From assembly GCA_022711315.1 (NCBI GenBank), contig JAKLFG010000009.1:1-60288 (forward strand): a stretch of DNA of 60,288 nucleotides, given 5' to 3'. The notes beneath the pieces were generated by a model. It made no database searches. It was not told where the DNA came from and saw only the letters and a program-made list of their open reading frames with translations. Position 1 is the stretch's first letter, and each line of letters starts with the position of its first letter. Of the stretch, positions 26,005 to 34,453 are shown one piece after another. The translations under genes and the position numbers were made by a program. This stretch comes from a bacterium. GTDB lineage: Bacteria; UBP6; UBA1177; JAKLFG01.

Positions 26005-26033
26005 AATATAGTTAGCAGAACCTAACTTGTCAA
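26005..26033 (-). promoter_or_regulatory. promoter of the FeoB-like gene
   Basis: Minus strand perfect TTGACA (26033-26028), 17-base spacer, TATATT (26010-26005), 44 bases before the start codon. The spacer is occupied by the palindrome at 26010-26027. Confidence 0.8.
26010..26027. promoter_or_regulatory. DtxR/MntR-type operator candidate in the feoB promoter
   Basis: AGTTAG (26010-26015) and CTAACT (26022-26027) are perfect inverted repeats around six bases. The TTAG and CCTAA arms resemble DtxR/IdeR-family boxes. Binding here would block RNA polymerase at the FeoB-like gene, as expected for metal repression. Confidence 0.7.
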
Positions 26034-26064
26034 GAACTTTTTTCGTCTTTCCTAATTTTTGTTG

Positions 26065-26092
26065 TTGACACGAGCGATTTGGGCATTATACT
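26065..26092 (+). promoter_or_regulatory. promoter of the DtxR/MntR-type regulator
   Basis: Perfect TTGACA (26065-26070), 16-base spacer, TATACT (26087-26092), 34 bases before the ATG. It diverges from the FeoB-like gene's promoter. Confidence 0.75.
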
Positions 26093-26098
26093 CATGCA

Positions 26099-26110
26099 AG
26101 GTCAACCTAA
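26099..26110. promoter_or_regulatory. second metalloregulator operator candidate
   Basis: AGGT (26099-26102) and ACCT (26105-26108) form a short inverted repeat, and ACCTAA at 26105-26110 repeats an arm of the feoB-side palindrome. It lies at the likely transcription start of the regulator gene, a position suited to autoregulation. Confidence 0.4.
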
Positions 26111-26125
26111 TGAGGGGAGGCGCGC

Positions 26126-26542
26126 ATGACCGAAATGGTATCGGGACTCACGGCGGTACAGGAGGACTATCTCGAGGCGATCTACCGCCTGACGGTCGAA
26201 CGGAAGGTGGCGCGCAACAAAGAGATCGCCGAGGCGCTCGGCGTCAAGACCGCCACGGTGACCGGCGCGGTCCAGCACCTCGCCGAACTCGGCTATGTGA
26301 ACTATGAAAGCCACGGCTATGTGACGCTTACGGCCATCGGCACGAAACTGGCGAAGGAACTGCTCGAGCGGCACGAACTCTTCTACGAGTTCTTCCACGA
26401 GATCCTCGGGCTCGAGGAAAAGGTTGCCGACGAGGTCGCCTGCCGTACCGAGCACCACATCACCGGCGAACCCTACCGCCGTTTCCGCAATCTCGTCGCC
26501 CATTTCCAGAAATGCCCGCATCCAGAAAAATACCAGAACTGA
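26126..26542 (+). CDS. DtxR/MntR-family metal-dependent transcriptional repressor
   Basis: A 138-residue protein of MntR size: winged helix (residues 5-75) plus helical dimerisation domain, with no C-terminal SH3-like domain. By alignment from memory with Bacillus MntR (D8, E11, H77, E99, E102, H103), the ligands here are D14, E17, H83, C106, E109 and H110. The CxxEH set is the DtxR/IdeR iron-sensor form, while the Asp at the first position is the MntR form, so the site is a hybrid. Divergence from the FeoB-like gene, with palindromes in the shared region, suggests iron-dependent repression of that permease and of itself. GGGGAGG precedes the ATG. Confidence 0.88.
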   Translation: MTEMVSGLTAVQEDYLEAIYRLTVERKVARNKEIAEALGVKTATVTGAVQHLAELGYVNYESHGYVTLTAIGTKLAKELLERHELFYEFFHEILGLEEKVADEVACRTEHHITGEPYRRFRNLVAHFQKCPHPEKYQN

Positions 26543-26555
26543 TCGGACGACCGCC

Positions 26556-27509
26556 ATGCAGATATTCGGCCCCGTTCCCTCGCGCCGGCTCGGCTGGAGT
26601 CTCGGCGTCAACACCCTGCCCGAGAAGATATGCTCCTATTCCTGCGCCTACTGTCAGGTCGGACTGACGGAACATTTCGATCGCGAGCGCCGTATCTACG
26701 CCGACCCGCAGGAGGTCGCGCGGGCGGTCGCCGAGAAGATCGCGAAGGTCGTCGCCAAGGGGGGAGCGGTCGATGTCGTCTCGTTCGTCCCCGACGGTGA
26801 ACCGACGCTCGATGCGGGACTCGGCGCGCAGATCGCGGCGGTCCGTTCGATGGGCAAGGTCGCCGTCATCACCAACGGCTCGCTCATGGATCGCGCCGAT
26901 GTGCGGCGCGACCTTGTGCAGGCCGACATCGTATCGGTCAAAATAGACACCGTCGATCCGGCCGCTTGGCGGAAGATCGACTGCCCGGCCACCGGACTCG
27001 AACTTCCCGCGATCCTCGACGGCATCCGCCTCTTTGCGAAGGAGTTCAAGGGAACCCTGCTCACCGAGACGATGCTCTTGGGCGGGGTGAACGATGATCC
27101 CGCACGACTCACCGCCACCGCGAGATTTATCGCGTCGCTTGGCCCCAAGAAGGCCTATATCCTCGTCCCGACCCGGCCTCCGGCGCGGCTCGACATCGCC
27201 TTGCCCTCGCCCGAGACCCTTGCCGCCGCGTGGCAGATATTCAGCGCCGCCCTGCCGCCCGATACCGCCGAGATGCTCACCGGCCACGAGGGGAACGCCT
27301 TCTCCTCGACCGGCGACGCGCGGGCCGACATACTCGCCATCACGGCGGTCCATCCGCTCCGCACCGAGAACATCGAGAGCATCCTCACGGCCGCCGGCGC
27401 TTCGTGGGCCGTCGTCGAGGCGCTCAAGAGCGAAGGGCTCGTGAACGAGGTCACCTTCGGCGCCGACCGCTTCATCGTCCGCACCCTCCATACCTTCACG
27501 AAAGGATGA
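26556..27509 (+). CDS. radical SAM protein
   Basis: A 317-residue enzyme with the radical SAM cluster motif in KICSYSCAYCQVG, preceded by the FGPVPSRRLGWSLGVN start that defines a known subfamily of uncharacterised radical SAM proteins. SAM-binding segments follow (VSFVPDGEPTLD, then VITNGSLM). The C-terminal 80 residues contain a winged-helix-like part (LTAAGASWAVVEALKSEGLV). The substrate is unknown. The ATG at 26556 lies 13 bases after the regulator stop and has only a weak GGA upstream, so it may depend on translational coupling. It could be part of the metal regulon. Confidence 0.8.
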   Translation: MQIFGPVPSRRLGWSLGVNTLPEKICSYSCAYCQVGLTEHFDRERRIYADPQEVARAVAEKIAKVVAKGGAVDVVSFVPDGEPTLDAGLGAQIAAVRSMGKVAVITNGSLMDRADVRRDLVQADIVSVKIDTVDPAAWRKIDCPATGLELPAILDGIRLFAKEFKGTLLTETMLLGGVNDDPARLTATARFIASLGPKKAYILVPTRPPARLDIALPSPETLAAAWQIFSAALPPDTAEMLTGHEGNAFSSTGDARADILAITAVHPLRTENIESILTAAGASWAVVEALKSEGLVNEVTFGADRFIVRTLHTFTKG

Positions 27510-27513
27510 ACCC

Positions 27514-28341
27514 ATGAAGAAACACCTGTTCAACATGTCGCTCGGCGCGGTGGTCATCATCGTCGCGGTCCTTATCGGCTGGCGTTACCACGCATACCTG
27601 CAATACCGCGAAACGGTGAAGGAGGAACTGGCGCGCCCCGACACGATAACCGAGAAGTTCGGCAAGGAACTGGCCACCGCCCCCGCTCCCGAGGCGACCC
27701 CTCCCTCACCGACCGACCTGACCACACCGCCCGCACCGCAGCCCGCCGCCGCACAAGGCTTAGGCGGACAAGCGGGGCTCAAGGAAACGACCGACGGCGC
27801 GTTCCAGGTCAAAAAAAGTTACACGGAGCACGGACGGCAGGTGGTGGTGAAAAGCGCCGGTGATGCCAAGGCCTACAAAAAGGCGGGGACGAAATTCGCG
27901 ATGGTCGAACCGAACTGGGAAGCGCCCTACAACCTCAATTATCAGGGGCTCCGCAAGGTGAATCTCTACCTGCGCCTCCATGACAAGTGGCCGCAGGAGG
28001 TCATCCAACAGTTGAACGGCGCGGCGGTGACGATATCGGGCATCGTGATGCCGACCGGCCCGGTGACGCAGGACGGCACCATGCTTGAATTCTGGCTCGC
28101 CAACCCAATCGTCGTGATGGCAGGCTGCGTCTTCTGCAATCCCCCCACCTTCGCCGATCTCCTGCATGTCGAGACGATGTCGGGCTTCAAGCCGCTCACG
28201 GTGAACCGCGAACAACTCTACACCGACACCGTGCCGGTCACCGTCACCGGGCGGCTCACCTTCGGCTACCGCAAGACGGGCGACGGCGTCGAGTCGCTGT
28301 TCCAGTTGGAGATGCGGGACTGGCGCATCATCGAACGGTAA
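27514..28341 (+). CDS. membrane-anchored protein with DUF3299-like domain
   Basis: A 275-residue protein with one N-terminal membrane helix (residues 7-24), a Pro/Ala/Thr-rich linker (50-85) and a periplasmic domain from about residue 140. The segment with VTISGIVMPTG, LEFWLANPIVVMAGCVFCNPP and later VTVTGRLTFGY resembles DUF3299/OB-like proteins, in which a Cys-containing loop followed by prolines is conserved. The function of that family is not known to me. It starts 4 bases after the radical SAM gene, so they form one operon with the regulator. Confidence 0.5.
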   Translation: MKKHLFNMSLGAVVIIVAVLIGWRYHAYLQYRETVKEELARPDTITEKFGKELATAPAPEATPPSPTDLTTPPAPQPAAAQGLGGQAGLKETTDGAFQVKKSYTEHGRQVVVKSAGDAKAYKKAGTKFAMVEPNWEAPYNLNYQGLRKVNLYLRLHDKWPQEVIQQLNGAAVTISGIVMPTGPVTQDGTMLEFWLANPIVVMAGCVFCNPPTFADLLHVETMSGFKPLTVNREQLYTDTVPVTVTGRLTFGYRKTGDGVESLFQLEMRDWRIIER

Positions 28342-28359
28342 GCGCGGTCACCGCCCGTA

Positions 28360-30726
28360 TCAATACTTTTCGTGCAGTTTTCTCTCGATGACATACAGGG
28401 CGATCTGACGCGCCCCTTCCTGCGTGTATCTGAATTTGGCCCGGAGGTTCTTTATCAGTTCGCGCACATCGCGCTGTATCCGGTCGTCGTACACCGCGAA
28501 GGCCGCGGTACCGAGATCGGTCACCGCGCGGCGGAAGTTATCGTTGGCGGCATACGGGGCGAGCGCATTCTCCCGCAGGGTGCGGGTGTAGCGATCAAAA
28601 AGCGTCCGGTACAGGGTCGTTTCACGGAGTTCCTTCCCTTCCACCTTCATCTCCTGCGTGACGGTCACCGTGACATATTCGGCGTGCGTCTCCTCGCGGA
28701 ACTCGGCGCGCCGCCTCTCCGACGCGTCGGTCCCGAGCAGGATCCCCTCGATACCGCGCAGGTACTCCTCGGTCACCGTGACGGTGTCGCCGGTCGCGGC
28801 GTTCTTTTCGACCGCGCCCATGTCGAAATTTATCGCGAACAGATAGTTCCGGACATCGCGTGATATCTGATCCTCATTGAAGAACGAGAGCGCCGTCCTC
28901 ACCTCCTGCAGCACGCCGTAATCGTACAGATCCTCGAGAGAATCGAGGAAATCGCCCGGTATCTCGTCGAACAGCGGCTCGCCCGGCTGCCGGAAGAAGC
29001 GTATCACCATGTCCATCGTGATGGGCGTGCCCGGCTCGCAGTAGCGGGTGAGCAGCTGCGCGAAGATATTGAGCGACTGGCGCCCCGAGAAGCCCTTGAA
29101 ACCTTCCTGTTCCGATTCGGCGAGCAGGTCGGTGCGCACCGCGCGGTCAAACCCGCGGACATCCTCCTCCGACAGCCACTCGGGGATATGCCCGGTGTAG
29201 AGATCCATCTTGAGCAGGAGCGCGTCGGCGTCCATGTACTTCCGGTAACGGTCGGTGTCGCCTATCCACGCGCGAATGGCCGGCGAATCCTTTTCGAGCC
29301 GGGAGGCCACCACGATCTTGGCGACATTGGTAAGCACGCCGGGCAGGAACAGGCGGTCTATCGCCTTGCCGAACTTGTTGCGGTAGACGGCGACCTCGGT
29401 GTTGTAGTCGAGTATGTACGGTATCCGCACCGTGATGATGCGATCCTGGAACGATTTGACATCCTGATAGTGCACCTTGTCCTCGGGATTCACGAGCCCG
29501 ACGAACAGCGACTTGACGCGCTCCTCGGTCAGATCGACCTTGTGCACCCCGTCGCTGATGATGCCGTGCAGGTCGCGCAACCGCTCGATGTTGTTCTCCT
29601 TGATGTCCATGAGCGCATAGACGCCGTTGTTGGTCTTGGCGAGCACCGAATAGAGGAACTCGACGCCGTCGTTCTTCAGCAGGTCGCTGATGAGCCGCTG
29701 GAGCCGCGGGTTGGTTATCGGCTTGCGGTACAGCGGGTCGCCCGGGTTGAAGATGGATATGCCGCTCCCGAACTGGCGGTTGAAATGCATCTGTCGGGCG
29801 CTGATCATGTTGAACACCTCGAGCGGGTCGCCGAGTATGTCAAGCAGGATGTCGTACAGCGACCGGCAGATGGCGCACGGGATGCCCTTGAACACCCACT
29901 CGTACTCCTTGCGGTGGAACAGTTTGTCCTTGAACGAGCCCTTCGCGATGAGTTCGTCGAGGAACTCGCGCCGGTAGGAACGCGGTATCTGCAGTATCGG
30001 GTGATCGCCGCTCGGGCACGAGAAGGTCAGGAACTTCTTCGGCAGGCGCGCGTCGAGATCGCGCAGGTCGTCGAGGCGTTCATGCAGTTCGTGGCTTTCG
30101 ACGCCGTCGGCGGCGCGGCGCAACGGACGCTCGATGTTCTGGTAGCCGCCGAGCCGCTCGATGTTCAGGCGCCAGTAGGTCTTGAAATAACTCCCCTCCG
30201 CGGTGCGGACATACTCCTCAAGCCGCTGGAGGATGGTGTTGAGAAAGGTGCTCTTGCCGCTGCCGGGGGGGCCTTCGAACAGGATGATGTGATTGTCCCG
30301 GAGCCCTTTCTTGAACCCGTTGACGAGCGTCATGAGCCGGTTGGCGAACAGGCGGTCGGCGAAGAAGGGGTTGTCGTGGCCCCGCACGAAGAGATCGGTG
30401 CAATCGTAGCCGGCGAACCCGACCGATTCGGGGTCGCCCGACCGCTCGTCCCGCGCCGACCGGACATACTGGTGCACCATGTCGTGGAACAATTGGAATA
30501 TGTCGCGGAACATCCGTTCGGGACGGTCGGCCGCGAGACGCAGGAACCGGTCGAAGGCCAGCGGTTCGCGCCGGTCGCGGTCGCGCAGGCGGGTGCCGAG
30601 ACTGATGAGCGCCCCGACCCGTTCGCGCGGCTCCTCACCGGGCACCTCGACGATATGATGCGCGTAGATGTCCTTGAGCCGTTTACGCGCCTGCTTCTCG
30701 CTTTTTTTGCGCTGGATGTCTTCCAT
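28360..30726 (-). CDS. PrkA-like AAA+ serine protein kinase family protein
   Basis: A 788-residue cytoplasmic protein. The AAA+ core is marked by a Walker A motif (EGPPGSGKST, residues 151-160), a Walker B-like stretch and the segment GVEFLYSVLAKTNNGVYAL, matching the PrkA/YeaG arrangement in which an AAA module precedes a C-terminal kinase-like domain. PrkA proteins act in stress and stationary-phase or sporulation control, often beside yeaH and spoVR, neither of which is here. The chain is about 140 residues longer than typical PrkA, with extra N-terminal sequence and cysteines (CPSGDH, CAIC). Assignment to the family is fair; kinase activity is uncertain. Confidence 0.6.
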   Translation of the reverse strand: MEDIQRKKSEKQARKRLKDIYAHHIVEVPGEEPRERVGALISLGTRLRDRDRREPLAFDRFLRLAADRPERMFRDIFQLFHDMVHQYVRSARDERSGDPESVGFAGYDCTDLFVRGHDNPFFADRLFANRLMTLVNGFKKGLRDNHIILFEGPPGSGKSTFLNTILQRLEEYVRTAEGSYFKTYWRLNIERLGGYQNIERPLRRAADGVESHELHERLDDLRDLDARLPKKFLTFSCPSGDHPILQIPRSYRREFLDELIAKGSFKDKLFHRKEYEWVFKGIPCAICRSLYDILLDILGDPLEVFNMISARQMHFNRQFGSGISIFNPGDPLYRKPITNPRLQRLISDLLKNDGVEFLYSVLAKTNNGVYALMDIKENNIERLRDLHGIISDGVHKVDLTEERVKSLFVGLVNPEDKVHYQDVKSFQDRIITVRIPYILDYNTEVAVYRNKFGKAIDRLFLPGVLTNVAKIVVASRLEKDSPAIRAWIGDTDRYRKYMDADALLLKMDLYTGHIPEWLSEEDVRGFDRAVRTDLLAESEQEGFKGFSGRQSLNIFAQLLTRYCEPGTPITMDMVIRFFRQPGEPLFDEIPGDFLDSLEDLYDYGVLQEVRTALSFFNEDQISRDVRNYLFAINFDMGAVEKNAATGDTVTVTEEYLRGIEGILLGTDASERRRAEFREETHAEYVTVTVTQEMKVEGKELRETTLYRTLFDRYTRTLRENALAPYAANDNFRRAVTDLGTAAFAVYDDRIQRDVRELIKNLRAKFRYTQEGARQIALYVIERKLHEKY

Positions 30727-30741
30727 GTCCCCCCGCGGGTC

Positions 30742-32325
30742 TTACGACTCGATGGTACCCGGTTCGTACTCCTCGTACTGCCACTGGAAGTTGTCGATGA
30801 GGACCGCCGAATTGTAGATGTAGTCGGAACTGCCCGACGGGCCGGTGTCCCATATCACGAAGCGCAGTTCGATGACCTCGCCCCCCTTGACATTGCCGCG
30901 GGTGGTCAGCCAGCCGGTGCCGCCGTAGGAGCCGAAACCGGTGCCCGCCAGTTCATCGGTGTTCACGCAGGTCGTGATGACCGTTCCGGCGTCGCTTGTC
31001 CCGTTGACGCACTGCTTGAAGAGCCCCGCCGGAGCGAGATTGACGCCGACCGGGTTGCCGTCGCCGTCCATCGCAAGGTTCTTGTCGGTCGGGTTGGCGA
31101 GTTCCGGGTTCTCGACCGGCGCGACATAGGTCGAATCGAGGAGGGTCAGGAAGAAGTCGTTGTAATCTGAGCAGACATATTTGACATATTCCTGCGAGAA
31201 GAAATAGACATTGACGCTGAACGACTTCGCCGCGGCGGGCACCCGGACCCGCAGTTTGAACATCACCGGGTCGTTGACCGAGCCGGCGGTGCCGGCGCCG
31301 CCGCAGACCGGGGCGGCCGGGAACACATTGCCGTTCAGCGTGAGCCAGTCGGCCGGCGCCGTGCTCTGGGCCATCTGCTTGCCGCCGAACTTGTCGCTGT
31401 CGAACGGGTTGGCGGCGAACCCGGTGGTGAGCATCGCCATCCTCGCGCCCGCCGTCGGGGTAAGCACCGAGCCGAACGAGGGGAAGATGCCGTGGCTCTG
31501 GGCATGCGGGGTCCCGGTGCCGCTCGGGAGCAGGAACTCGGCGCTGATGACGCCCCACGCCTCGCCCCCCTCGGTAGCGGTGGCGCACAGGCCGATGACC
31601 TTCGCGAAATCGATCGGGTCGGTCGAGGAGTCAAGCACGCTCGCGTCGCAGTCGTAGAGTCCTTCGTCCACCTCGTCGTTACAGTTATCGTCGAGCCCGT
31701 TGGGTATCTCGGGAGCGCCCGGGTAGACATTCTTCGGGTCGGGACAGCCCTCCTCGCCCTCGGTGGTGTAGCAGCAGTCGAGCCCGCCGCACTCGGTGAC
31801 ACCGTCCTTGTCCTGATCGAGATCGTCGGCGGTGCCGTTGCAATCCTGATCTACCTCGTCGCCACAGGTATCGTAGAGCGGCTTCACCTCACCCGAACAG
31901 GCGGTCCAGCCGGAGCCGTCCTCCTTGCAGAACCTCTTGCCCGCCTTGCAGGCGCCGACCCCTTCGGTCCCCTCGGGGCCGGTGTAGGGGCAGTCCTCCT
32001 GCGTCATCGGGACGCAGGCCATCCCGTCGGCGTCGATGTCCATGTCGATGTCGGGAACGAAGGTGTCGTCGTCGTCGGTCAGCGCGTCGTCCACCTCGCC
32101 GCCGTCATCGGTCCCGCCGCCGTCGTCCGGTTTGTCGGTATCGGTGTCGGCATCCTTGTCCGCGGGGATGTCGATGTCGCCGCTCACCTCCTCGCAGAGT
32201 CCGGTGCTCTCATTGCACGCCCACCCTTCCGGGCACTCCTCAAGGCATGCCGAGACCTTCTTTTCGTCGCAGGAGACCGCGACGAACGCCAGAACGAACA
32301 GAGCCAGCCACACAAGTCCTCTCAT
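30742..32325 (-). CDS. surface lipoprotein with MopE-type repeats and choice-of-anchor L domain
   Basis: A 527-residue lipoprotein (signal MRGLVWLALFVLAFVAVSC). After a small Cys-rich module comes an Asp/Thr-rich tether (DIDIPADKDADTDTDK and more). Residues 100-215 hold MopE-like metal-binding motifs (CGDEVDQDCNGTADDLDQD, NGLDDNCNDEVDEG), whose Asp-rich loops bind Ca2+ or copper in relatives. The remainder is a choice-of-anchor L domain (SVNVYFFSQEYVKYVC, YNDFFLTLLDS), a beta-sandwich common in secreted proteins of Myxococcota. A role in surface adhesion or metal binding is an inference. The start at 32325 is fixed by the lipoprotein signal. Confidence 0.75.
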   Translation of the reverse strand: MRGLVWLALFVLAFVAVSCDEKKVSACLEECPEGWACNESTGLCEEVSGDIDIPADKDADTDTDKPDDGGGTDDGGEVDDALTDDDDTFVPDIDMDIDADGMACVPMTQEDCPYTGPEGTEGVGACKAGKRFCKEDGSGWTACSGEVKPLYDTCGDEVDQDCNGTADDLDQDKDGVTECGGLDCCYTTEGEEGCPDPKNVYPGAPEIPNGLDDNCNDEVDEGLYDCDASVLDSSTDPIDFAKVIGLCATATEGGEAWGVISAEFLLPSGTGTPHAQSHGIFPSFGSVLTPTAGARMAMLTTGFAANPFDSDKFGGKQMAQSTAPADWLTLNGNVFPAAPVCGGAGTAGSVNDPVMFKLRVRVPAAAKSFSVNVYFFSQEYVKYVCSDYNDFFLTLLDSTYVAPVENPELANPTDKNLAMDGDGNPVGVNLAPAGLFKQCVNGTSDAGTVITTCVNTDELAGTGFGSYGGTGWLTTRGNVKGGEVIELRFVIWDTGPSGSSDYIYNSAVLIDNFQWQYEEYEPGTIES

Positions 32326-32363
32326 CGCGGTTCCCCACTGACAGTTAGCCGTAAAACGATGGT

Positions 32364-32392
32364 ATGGTAGCATATCTCTTTTCAAAACGCAA
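32364..32392 (-). promoter_or_regulatory. candidate promoter of the MopE-type lipoprotein
   Basis: Minus strand TTGCGT (32392-32387), 17-base spacer ending ATATGC, TACCAT (32369-32364). The architecture matches the promoters at 45775 and 47940, including the extended -10 TGC. Confidence 0.5.
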
Positions 32393-32413
32393 CCTGAAGC
32401 GTCCTCTCTTTTT

Positions 32414-34453
32414 TCAGGGCGCCGGCGTGGTCCCGCCGGTGAGAAAGAAGCGGACGATACGCTCCCGGTCAGGCACCGTATCGACCACCAGATGGCGCGT
32501 CTCCCATACCTGTTCGCGTATCGCGACCGTATCGACCGCGCCGCCGCCGGGCCCGCGGGCGCCGCCGATGAGCATCCGGCGCGGCGCGCAGGCCGAGATG
32601 AGGTCGCCGATGTCGGCGAGCCGCAGGATCGGCGCCGCGTGGAGCGCCATGCCGGGAACGGGAGCGGCGCCGGGCGTCATCGTGAGGGGCGTATCGGTCA
32701 GCGCCACCGGCGCCAGTTCGGCCGACAGGTTCGCCGCGAGCAGCGCCGCGAGCGTCGCTTCGGGCCCGTCGGCGTACAGGCCGATCGGCCCGGCGGCCAC
32801 CCGATCGGTCCGGTTCCGCAGGTAGGCCACCGCCGACAGGATGTCCTGCGCCCGCAAAAAGGCGAGCGGCACCCCGGCGACGAGCGCCGCCGCCGCCGTG
32901 CGCCGTTCCGGATCGGCGGTCAACGCCACGCCCAAAAAGTTCTCGGCGCTCCCGCGCCGCAGTTCCATCTCCAGCACGGCCAGCCCTTCCGACCGCAGCA
33001 CGGCGGCCAGCCGTCCCGCCGCCCCCGTTCCGGTCGCGACGATGACCGCTCGTGCCGGGAGGAACGGCCCCGTCAGACGGGCCGTCAGGACGGTGTCGGG
33101 CGCGGGGTAGAACGAGAGTTCCTCCTCTTTCATCTTTTCCACGGTCCGTTCTTCCCGTACCACCGCCTCATGGGTCGCCGGGCCGAACAGACCTTCTCCC
33201 GACAGGTCGCGCAGGAGTTCGGCAAGCCGGGTGGCGTAGGCGAGCGGCCCCTCCGTGTCGCGCATCGTGCGGATCGCCGCACGGATCGACGCCGCCTCGC
33301 GGGCGGCGAACGCGGCAAGCGCCCCGGCGGGGACCGGTTCGATACCGACGACCGTGTCGCGTTCGGACGGCGGGTCCTCCTCCTCGTCGAGGCGACCGGC
33401 GGGCAGGCCGTGGTCGCGCAGAAATTCGTACAGCACCGCGCGGTGCGACGGCAACAGCGGGCCGCTCCCGTCGGCGACAACAAGGTCGAGTTCCTCTTCG
33501 GCCCCGAGGAACCGGTAGGTCACGCGCCCCTTGCGCACCGTCTCGGTCGCCGCCGCCGTGCGGCGCCGGTCCTTCTTGCCGGCGACGACGAGGAGCGGAC
33601 GCGGCGCGACAAGACCCACCAGATGGTGCTGCTCGATATCACGGCGGGAGAAGAGCGTTACCCGTGAGAGTTCGGAAAGACGCTTTTCGCGTATCATCGC
33701 GCCGTGATCGTCGAGCGACAGGAGCAGGGCGCCGGCCGACAGGCGCGGATCGAGCGCGAGCGCGTAGAGCGCGGCGGTCCCGCCCTCCGCATGGCCGGCC
33801 GCCATGATGCGGCCGCCGTCGACCCCGGGGAACCCCCGGAGCCACCCGGCCGCCGCCAACACCTCACGCGTCGCGATGCCGGGGATGGTGATACCGAGCG
33901 AAAGCAGATCGACGATGCCCGGATCCCCCTCGGCCCGTTCGCCGACGCCCGGCAGATCGAGCAAGAACACCGCGATCCCGCTTGCGGCAAGCGTCGCGGC
34001 AAGCCGACGGTACGGGGCGTACCCTTTGCCGTTCCCATCGCCGGCGACGAACACGAGGGCCGGGAAGGGCTCCGGCGCACCGACGGGCAGATACAGGTTC
34101 GCCGGCGCCTCGAGCGGGCCGGCCGCGGTGACGACCAGCCGCCGGAACCGGTAGCGTTCGGTCACGATATCCTCGCCGACGGCACGGACGGCGGACTCCG
34201 TCGCGGAAAGATACTGCAGACCGATCGCCTCGGTCGCCTTCCGGCGGTACAGCGAGGCGGCCGCCTCGCGATCGGCGCGTTCCGCCGGTTCGGGGAGGGC
34301 GCCAGGCGGGCCCGCCGCCGCGAAGGCGTCTATCGTGCGGTCGGCGGTCCGCTCTCCGGGGAAGAAGAGCGGCGCGACGACGCCACGCGCAAGCAGGAGA
34401 ACGAAGATCAGGACCGTTGCCGATAACGCAGGAACGACGATCGCGCGTCTCAT
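32414..34453 (-). CDS. tandem alpha/beta-hydrolase-like protein, nucleophile missing
   Basis: A 679-residue protein with an N-terminal membrane helix (residues 3-22) and two alpha/beta-hydrolase-like halves. The first half resembles acetyl xylan esterase/dienelactone hydrolase proteins (PALVFVAGDGNGKGYAPYRR, FLLDLPGVGE, PRPLLVVAGKKD). At the nucleophile elbow the sequence is AAGHAEGGTAAL: residue 222 is Ala (codon at 33788-33790) where the family has Ser. The second half has the degenerate elbow LYADGPEATLAAL. The protein may be a binding or structural paralogue without esterase activity. The start ATG overlaps the stop of the upstream mannosyltransferase-like gene by 4 bases (ATGA). Confidence 0.6.
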   Translation of the reverse strand: MRRAIVVPALSATVLIFVLLLARGVVAPLFFPGERTADRTIDAFAAAGPPGALPEPAERADREAAASLYRRKATEAIGLQYLSATESAVRAVGEDIVTERYRFRRLVVTAAGPLEAPANLYLPVGAPEPFPALVFVAGDGNGKGYAPYRRLAATLAASGIAVFLLDLPGVGERAEGDPGIVDLLSLGITIPGIATREVLAAAGWLRGFPGVDGGRIMAAGHAEGGTAALYALALDPRLSAGALLLSLDDHGAMIREKRLSELSRVTLFSRRDIEQHHLVGLVAPRPLLVVAGKKDRRRTAAATETVRKGRVTYRFLGAEEELDLVVADGSGPLLPSHRAVLYEFLRDHGLPAGRLDEEEDPPSERDTVVGIEPVPAGALAAFAAREAASIRAAIRTMRDTEGPLAYATRLAELLRDLSGEGLFGPATHEAVVREERTVEKMKEEELSFYPAPDTVLTARLTGPFLPARAVIVATGTGAAGRLAAVLRSEGLAVLEMELRRGSAENFLGVALTADPERRTAAAALVAGVPLAFLRAQDILSAVAYLRNRTDRVAAGPIGLYADGPEATLAALLAANLSAELAPVALTDTPLTMTPGAAPVPGMALHAAPILRLADIGDLISACAPRRMLIGGARGPGGGAVDTVAIREQVWETRHLVVDTVPDRERIVRFFLTGGTTPAP

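Noticed and set aside
29188-31170. 660-codon plus-strand open frame
   Set aside because: It lies antisense to the PrkA-like gene and the MopE lipoprotein, has no recognisable domain, and reflects low stop frequency in GC-rich antisense DNA.
32414-34453. Long plus-strand frames across this region
   Set aside because: They are antisense shadows produced by high GC: no signal peptide, motif or ribosome binding site, whereas the minus-strand frame has clear hydrolase structure and operon overlap.
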